Below, one piece after another: positions 15,790 to 18,225 of a stretch of 18,225 bases of DNA. Both the position numbers and the translations under genes were made by a program. The notes under the pieces are model-generated. The model ran no database searches. It saw nothing but the letters and a program-made list of their open reading frames with translations, and had not been told where the DNA came from. This DNA comes from Kaftiobacterium sp035693805 (GTDB taxonomy: Bacteria; Sysuimicrobiota; Sysuimicrobiia; Sysuimicrobiales; Kaftiobacteriaceae): NCBI GenBank assembly GCA_035693805.1, contig DASSGA010000201.1, positions 1-18,225 on the forward strand. Reading direction: 5' to 3'. Each line of letters starts with the position of its first letter. Positions within the stretch are counted from its first letter, which is position 1.

Positions 15790-15981
15790 ATGGCGCGTCA
15801 GTGTGCGGTGTGCGGGAAGAAGCCGGTGGTCGGCCACTCGGTCAGCCACTCGGCGATCAAGACGAAACGGCGGTTCCTGCCGAACCTCCAGCGGGTGCGG
15901 ATCCTCGTGGACGGTACCCCCCGGCGGACGGCGGTGTGCACAACCTGTCTTCGGAGCGGCCGGGTTAAGCGGGCCAGCTGA
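15790..15981 (+). CDS. rpmB: 50S ribosomal protein L28
   Basis: A 63-residue basic protein: MARQCAVCGKKPVVGHSVSH, then KTKRRFLPNLQRVRI, then CTTCLRSGRVKR, all typical of L28. Cys5/Cys8 and Cys50/Cys53 form a complete zinc-binding set. It is a monocistronic plus-strand gene between divergent recG and convergent hslO. GAGGAG lies 7 nt before the ATG. Confidence 0.97.
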   Translation: MARQCAVCGKKPVVGHSVSHSAIKTKRRFLPNLQRVRILVDGTPRRTAVCTTCLRSGRVKRAS

Positions 15982-16011
15982 TCCGGCACGACACACGACG
16001 CGGTGCGGTGG

Positions 16012-16036
16012 ACGGTTCCCCTAGGAGGGGGACCGT
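16012..16036. terminator. Hairpin between convergent rpmB and hslO
   Basis: A 10-bp stem (ACGGTTCCCC paired with GGGGGACCGT, one G-U wobble) with a 5-nt loop. It lies 30 nt after the rpmB stop, and the hslO stop codon (16021-16023) falls at its loop edge, so it could end both transcripts. Only a poor T-rich stretch (16041-16046) follows on the plus strand and none on the minus, so efficiency is uncertain. Confidence 0.55.
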
Positions 16037-16920
16037 TCGCCGTTTGTGGAGCGCTCGCCGACGATCGACGGGATGTCGTCGTCCTCGAACGTGTAGCGCT
16101 TCCCACAGAAGTTGCAGCGCACCTCGATCTGCCCCTGCTCGCGGATGATGTCGTGCATCTCGTCCTCGCCGAGGCTGGCCAGCACGCCGCGGACCTTCCC
16201 CACCGTGCACCCGCACCGGAAGCGGACCGGCGCGCGCTCGACGACCTGGCTCCGCACGTCCCCAAGCGCCGCCTGGACCATCTCCTCCGGCGTGCGCCCG
16301 CCGCTGATCATCGAGGTCACCGTCGGCAGCACCCGGGCGCGGGCCTCCAGGTAGTCCGTTACGCTCTCATCCCCGCCGGGCATCACCTGGACGATGAGGC
16401 CTCCGGCGGCGAGCACGCGCTCGTCCGGGGAAACCAGCACGCCGAGGGCGACGAGAGACGGGATCTGATGCGAAGTCACCAGGTAGGCGGCGAGATCCTC
16501 GCCGATCTCACCGGACACGAGCGGTACGCTGCCGTGGTAGGGATAGTGCATCCCGAGGTCGAGCGTGACGTGGAACGTTCCGCGCCCCACCGCCCCGCCC
16601 ACGTCGAGCTTCCCCATCGGTGTGAGCGGCAGATGCACGTCCGGGTTGGCCACATAGCCGCGTACGGTCCCGGTCGCGTCACTCATCGCCAGCGCGCCGC
16701 CCAGCGGCCCGTCGCCCAGGACGCGGACCATCACCGTCTGCCCGAGCTTCAAGATCGTGCCGAGCAATCCCGCGGCCGTGAGCGTCCGGCCGAGGGCGGC
16801 GGTCGCCGTCGGGGCCGTGGCGTGCCGGCGGCGGGCGTGTTCGACGGTCCGCGTCGTCACCGCGGCCATCGCGCGCACCGTGCCGTCCTCTGTCACCGAC
16901 CTGATCCAGTAATCTCGCAT
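16021..16920 (-). CDS. hslO: Hsp33 redox-regulated chaperone
   Basis: A 299-residue protein with full Hsp33 architecture: N-terminal MRDYWIRSVTEDGTVRA, a core fold to about 230, and the C-terminal redox switch with Cys236-x-Cys238 (CGC) and Cys269-x-x-Cys272 (CNFC), which hold zinc when reduced. Oxidation releases zinc and turns on holdase activity against protein aggregation. ATG 16920 matches the family's usual start, with GGGAG close upstream. An ATG at 16929, overlapping the thiN stop as TAATG, would add MGA and is equally coupled. It is the last gene of the riboswitch-led thiT-thiN operon, an unexpected partner for thiamine salvage. Confidence 0.96.
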   Translation of the reverse strand: MRDYWIRSVTEDGTVRAMAAVTTRTVEHARRRHATAPTATAALGRTLTAAGLLGTILKLGQTVMVRVLGDGPLGGALAMSDATGTVRGYVANPDVHLPLTPMGKLDVGGAVGRGTFHVTLDLGMHYPYHGSVPLVSGEIGEDLAAYLVTSHQIPSLVALGVLVSPDERVLAAGGLIVQVMPGGDESVTDYLEARARVLPTVTSMISGGRTPEEMVQAALGDVRSQVVERAPVRFRCGCTVGKVRGVLASLGEDEMHDIIREQGQIEVRCNFCGKRYTFEDDDIPSIVGERSTNGERSPS

Positions 16921-16928
16921 GGCTCCCA

Positions 16929-17591
16929 TTATACATTTGCCCGCAGGCCGCCCCGGCGCCGGCGCGTGCGCACGATGAGGAGATCGCCGGCGCGCAGGGA
17001 CACCGACGCGCCGGATGTGACGGCCTCGTTGCTGATCCCGAGGGTGCTGCCCTCCCGCAGCACGGCGTTCCGGAGGGGATACTTCAGGCCGCGCGTCGTG
17101 ACGCCCGAACTCCTCGCCGACAGCGACAGGAGGGAGACGAGATCGCCGGGGCGGGCATCCAGCGGCGTCCGCGGCCCAGCCAGGAATGCCTCCACGGCCC
17201 CATCGACGATGCGCACGCGCGCGCCCCTCGCCCGCGCGCGCAGGAGCAGGGCAACGTTCGCCAGGAGATGATCGAGCCGACCCCCGAGCGTTCCGAAGCA
17301 CTCGACGTCCCGCGCCCCATGCGAGACGGCGTAATCCAGGGCGAGCTCGGCGTCGGTCTGGTCCTTCTCGACGGGGTGCCGGACGATCGAGGCCCCCGCA
17401 GAGCGTGCCCAGGCGACCAGCGCAGGTGAGGCGGAGTCGAAGTCACCCACCGCGGCGTGCGGCCGGATGCGGAGACGCCGCGCGGCGCGCAGGCCGCCGT
17501 CGGCGCAGATCAGCAGGTCGGCATCTCGCAGCCGCACGCGGAGCCCCGCCTCCACGCGCAGACGGCCGCCGGCGAGGATGGCCGCGCGCAT
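16929..17591 (-). CDS. thiN: Thiamine pyrophosphokinase
   Basis: A 220-residue protein with the family motifs CADGG, GDFDS (49-53), KDQTDAELAL (76 onward) and GGRLDHLLAN (103-112). Its C-terminal thiamine-binding part contains SLLSLS, GLKYPL and SNE. It transfers pyrophosphate from ATP to thiamine to give TPP directly. It lies 10 nt after thiT, with no clear ribosome-binding site, so coupled translation is likely; its stop overlaps the possible first ATG of hslO. The pairing with ThiT makes this a complete uptake-and-activation route for thiamine. Confidence 0.95.
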   Translation of the reverse strand: MRAAILAGGRLRVEAGLRVRLRDADLLICADGGLRAARRLRIRPHAAVGDFDSASPALVAWARSAGASIVRHPVEKDQTDAELALDYAVSHGARDVECFGTLGGRLDHLLANVALLLRARARGARVRIVDGAVEAFLAGPRTPLDARPGDLVSLLSLSARSSGVTTRGLKYPLRNAVLREGSTLGISNEAVTSGASVSLRAGDLLIVRTRRRRGGLRANV

Positions 17592-17601
17592 CAGGCGGTG
17601 A

Positions 17602-18123
17602 TCACGCGGGCTGCACGGGACGGATGCGCTCCATCGCCCGCACCACGAGCAGGGTCAGGACGATGCTGATCAGCACCTCGGGGAGCATGTAACTCCCGTT
17701 GTAGACCGCGGAGTAGATCGCCGGCGACGTGCCCTCAGGCGCGTACGAGGCGAAGAAGACCACTCCCGAGACGAAGTGCGCGAGGAAGCGAGCCAGCCCG
17801 CCGACGATGATACCGATCACGGGGCTTCGCTGGAAGAATCCCGCCACGCCGAGGAGCCCGAACGCCACCGGATAGTCCAGGAGCACCTGCGCGGGGTGAA
17901 CGAAGAACGGCTCGAGGATGTAGTTGACGCCGCCGGCCAGGACACCGGCGAGCAACCCCGCCTTCCCGCCCCACCGCAGGGCGATGTAGAAGATGGGCAC
18001 CAGGCTGCCCGCGGTGATGGACCCGCCCTGGGGGAGCTTATACACGCGGATGTTACTGAGCACGGCCACCAGCGCGACCGCGAACCCGATCTCCACGAGC
18101 CGCTGCAGATCCTCTCTGTTCAT
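17602..18123 (-). CDS. thiT: ECF transporter thiamine-binding subunit ThiT
   Basis: A 173-residue hydrophobic protein with about six membrane helices, the right size for an ECF S-component. Family signatures are LPQGGSITAGSLVPI near the N-terminus, EPFFVHPAQVLLDYPVAFGLLG in the middle, and FLAHFVSGVVFFASYAPEG then NGSYMLPE toward the C-terminus. These include thiamine-contacting residues of ThiT. It binds thiamine in the membrane and works with a shared energising EcfA/EcfA'/EcfT module, not encoded in this window. ATG 18123 has GGAGGAGG upstream. It is the first gene after the riboswitch terminator. Confidence 0.95.
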   Translation of the reverse strand: MNREDLQRLVEIGFAVALVAVLSNIRVYKLPQGGSITAGSLVPIFYIALRWGGKAGLLAGVLAGGVNYILEPFFVHPAQVLLDYPVAFGLLGVAGFFQRSPVIGIIVGGLARFLAHFVSGVVFFASYAPEGTSPAIYSAVYNGSYMLPEVLISIVLTLLVVRAMERIRPVQPA

Positions 18124-18154
18124 CGACTGCCTCCTCCATGCAAGAATGCACGAG

Positions 18155-18188
18155 AAAAACGGAGCGCCAGCCTATCCAGGCTGGCGCT
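18155..18188 (-). terminator. Rho-independent terminator of the TPP riboswitch
   Basis: On the minus strand a perfect 10-bp stem (AGCGCCAGCC with GGCTGGCGCT, 6-nt loop) is followed after CCG by five T residues (18159-18155). It lies directly between the riboswitch and thiT. Its 5' arm can alternatively pair with riboswitch bases: CGCCAG (18186-18181) with CTGGCG (18206-18201), and CCTGG (18180-18176) with CCAGG (18216-18212). This makes it a switchable attenuator. Confidence 0.9.
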
Positions 18189-18190
18189 GA

Positions 18191-18225
18191 CATCTCCCCA
18201 CGCCAGTATTACCTGGATCGGGTGC
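18191..18225 (-). promoter_or_regulatory. TPP riboswitch, 3' half (cut by window edge)
   Basis: The minus-strand segment ACCCGATCCAGGTAATACTG followed by GCGTGGGGA matches the conserved 3' part of the THI element, including the CCAG/CTGG stem around GTAATA. The 5' half with the CUGAGA core lies beyond position 18225. TPP binding is expected to lock this fold and free the terminator, stopping transcription of thiT-thiN-hslO. The genes downstream support the ligand. Confidence 0.9.

Noticed and set aside
13253..16024. A 923-codon open frame on the plus strand opposite recG and rsmD
   Set aside because: It is antisense to recG, which has every helicase motif. Its translation is rich in Arg, His, Asp and Pro with no recognisable domain, as expected from GC-rich third positions. 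It also runs through rpmB in the wrong frame.
16928..16933. TATAAT just before hslO, which would give a leaderless hslO transcript
   Set aside because: The hexamer is formed by the end of thiN and its TAA stop plus the ATG. No -35 match lies 16-18 nt upstream (CCGGGG-like sequence), so a promoter is not supported.
16021..17301. A longer 426-residue form of Hsp33
   Set aside because: The extension overlaps thiN in another frame and is Arg/Pro-rich; the Hsp33 family begins at MRDYW-type sequence at 16920.
1..18225. Search by eye for tRNA genes, CRISPR repeats, insertion-sequence ends, integrases or toxin-antitoxin pairs
   Set aside because: Nothing convincing was seen; nearly all sequence is occupied by recognised genes, and no gap longer than 130 nt remains.

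Overview
This window is a GC-rich, densely packed bacterial chromosome segment made almost entirely of core housekeeping genes. The gene orders (recG-rsmD-coaD; DUF177-rpmF-plsX-fabH-fabD-fabG-acpP-fabF-rnc) and the ECF-type thiamine transporter ThiT under a TPP riboswitch are typical of Firmicutes and related Terrabacteria lineages. The high GC, the lone PaaA-type oxygenase and the M28 peptidase would fit a Symbiobacterium/Thermaerobacter-like organism or an uncultured high-GC phylum. That placement is inference; the window has no rRNA or other decisive marker. I found no mobile elements, CRISPR arrays, tRNA genes or phage genes.

Layout. Positions 1-1285 (minus): a sigma70-type promoter drives a PaaA-like phenylacetyl-CoA epoxidase subunit, overlapped by a DinB-like gene that runs off the left edge. 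Positions 1343-2635 (plus): a CNNM/CorC-family membrane protein, whose stop overlaps convergently with the next gene. Positions 12490-2632 (minus): one long run of twelve genes from a strong promoter at 12461-12490. It encodes DUF177, ribosomal protein L32, PlsX, FabH, FabD, FabG, ACP, FabF, RNase III, a HIT protein, a CBS-CBS-GGDEF protein with an unassigned C-terminal domain, and a secreted M28 peptidase. Most neighbours overlap by 4-14 nt or are separated by fewer than 40 nt. Positions 15697-12560 (minus): recG-rsmD-coaD. Positions 15728-16036 (plus): rpmB with its own promoter and a hairpin shared with the converging hslO gene. Positions 18225-16021 (minus): the 3' half of a TPP riboswitch, a rho-independent terminator, then thiT-thiN-hslO.

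How the genes work together. The main operon couples the making of acyl chains (FabD, FabH, FabG, FabF, ACP) to phospholipid synthesis (PlsX), with RNA processing (RNase III) and a ribosomal protein in the same transcript. Its tail adds putative nucleotide signalling and an exported peptidase. The right-hand operon imports thiamine (ThiT) and converts it to TPP (ThiN), and the riboswitch should shut it off when TPP is plentiful. The redox chaperone Hsp33 sits at its end and probably shares that control.

Nothing here is an obvious new defence or mobile system. The points most worth a second look are the CBS-GGDEF protein with its unassigned C-terminal domain, the unusual partner of the PaaA-like oxygenase and its near-leaderless promoter, Hsp33 inside a TPP-riboswitch operon, and an apparently frameshifted small reading frame carrying the fatty-acid operon promoter.
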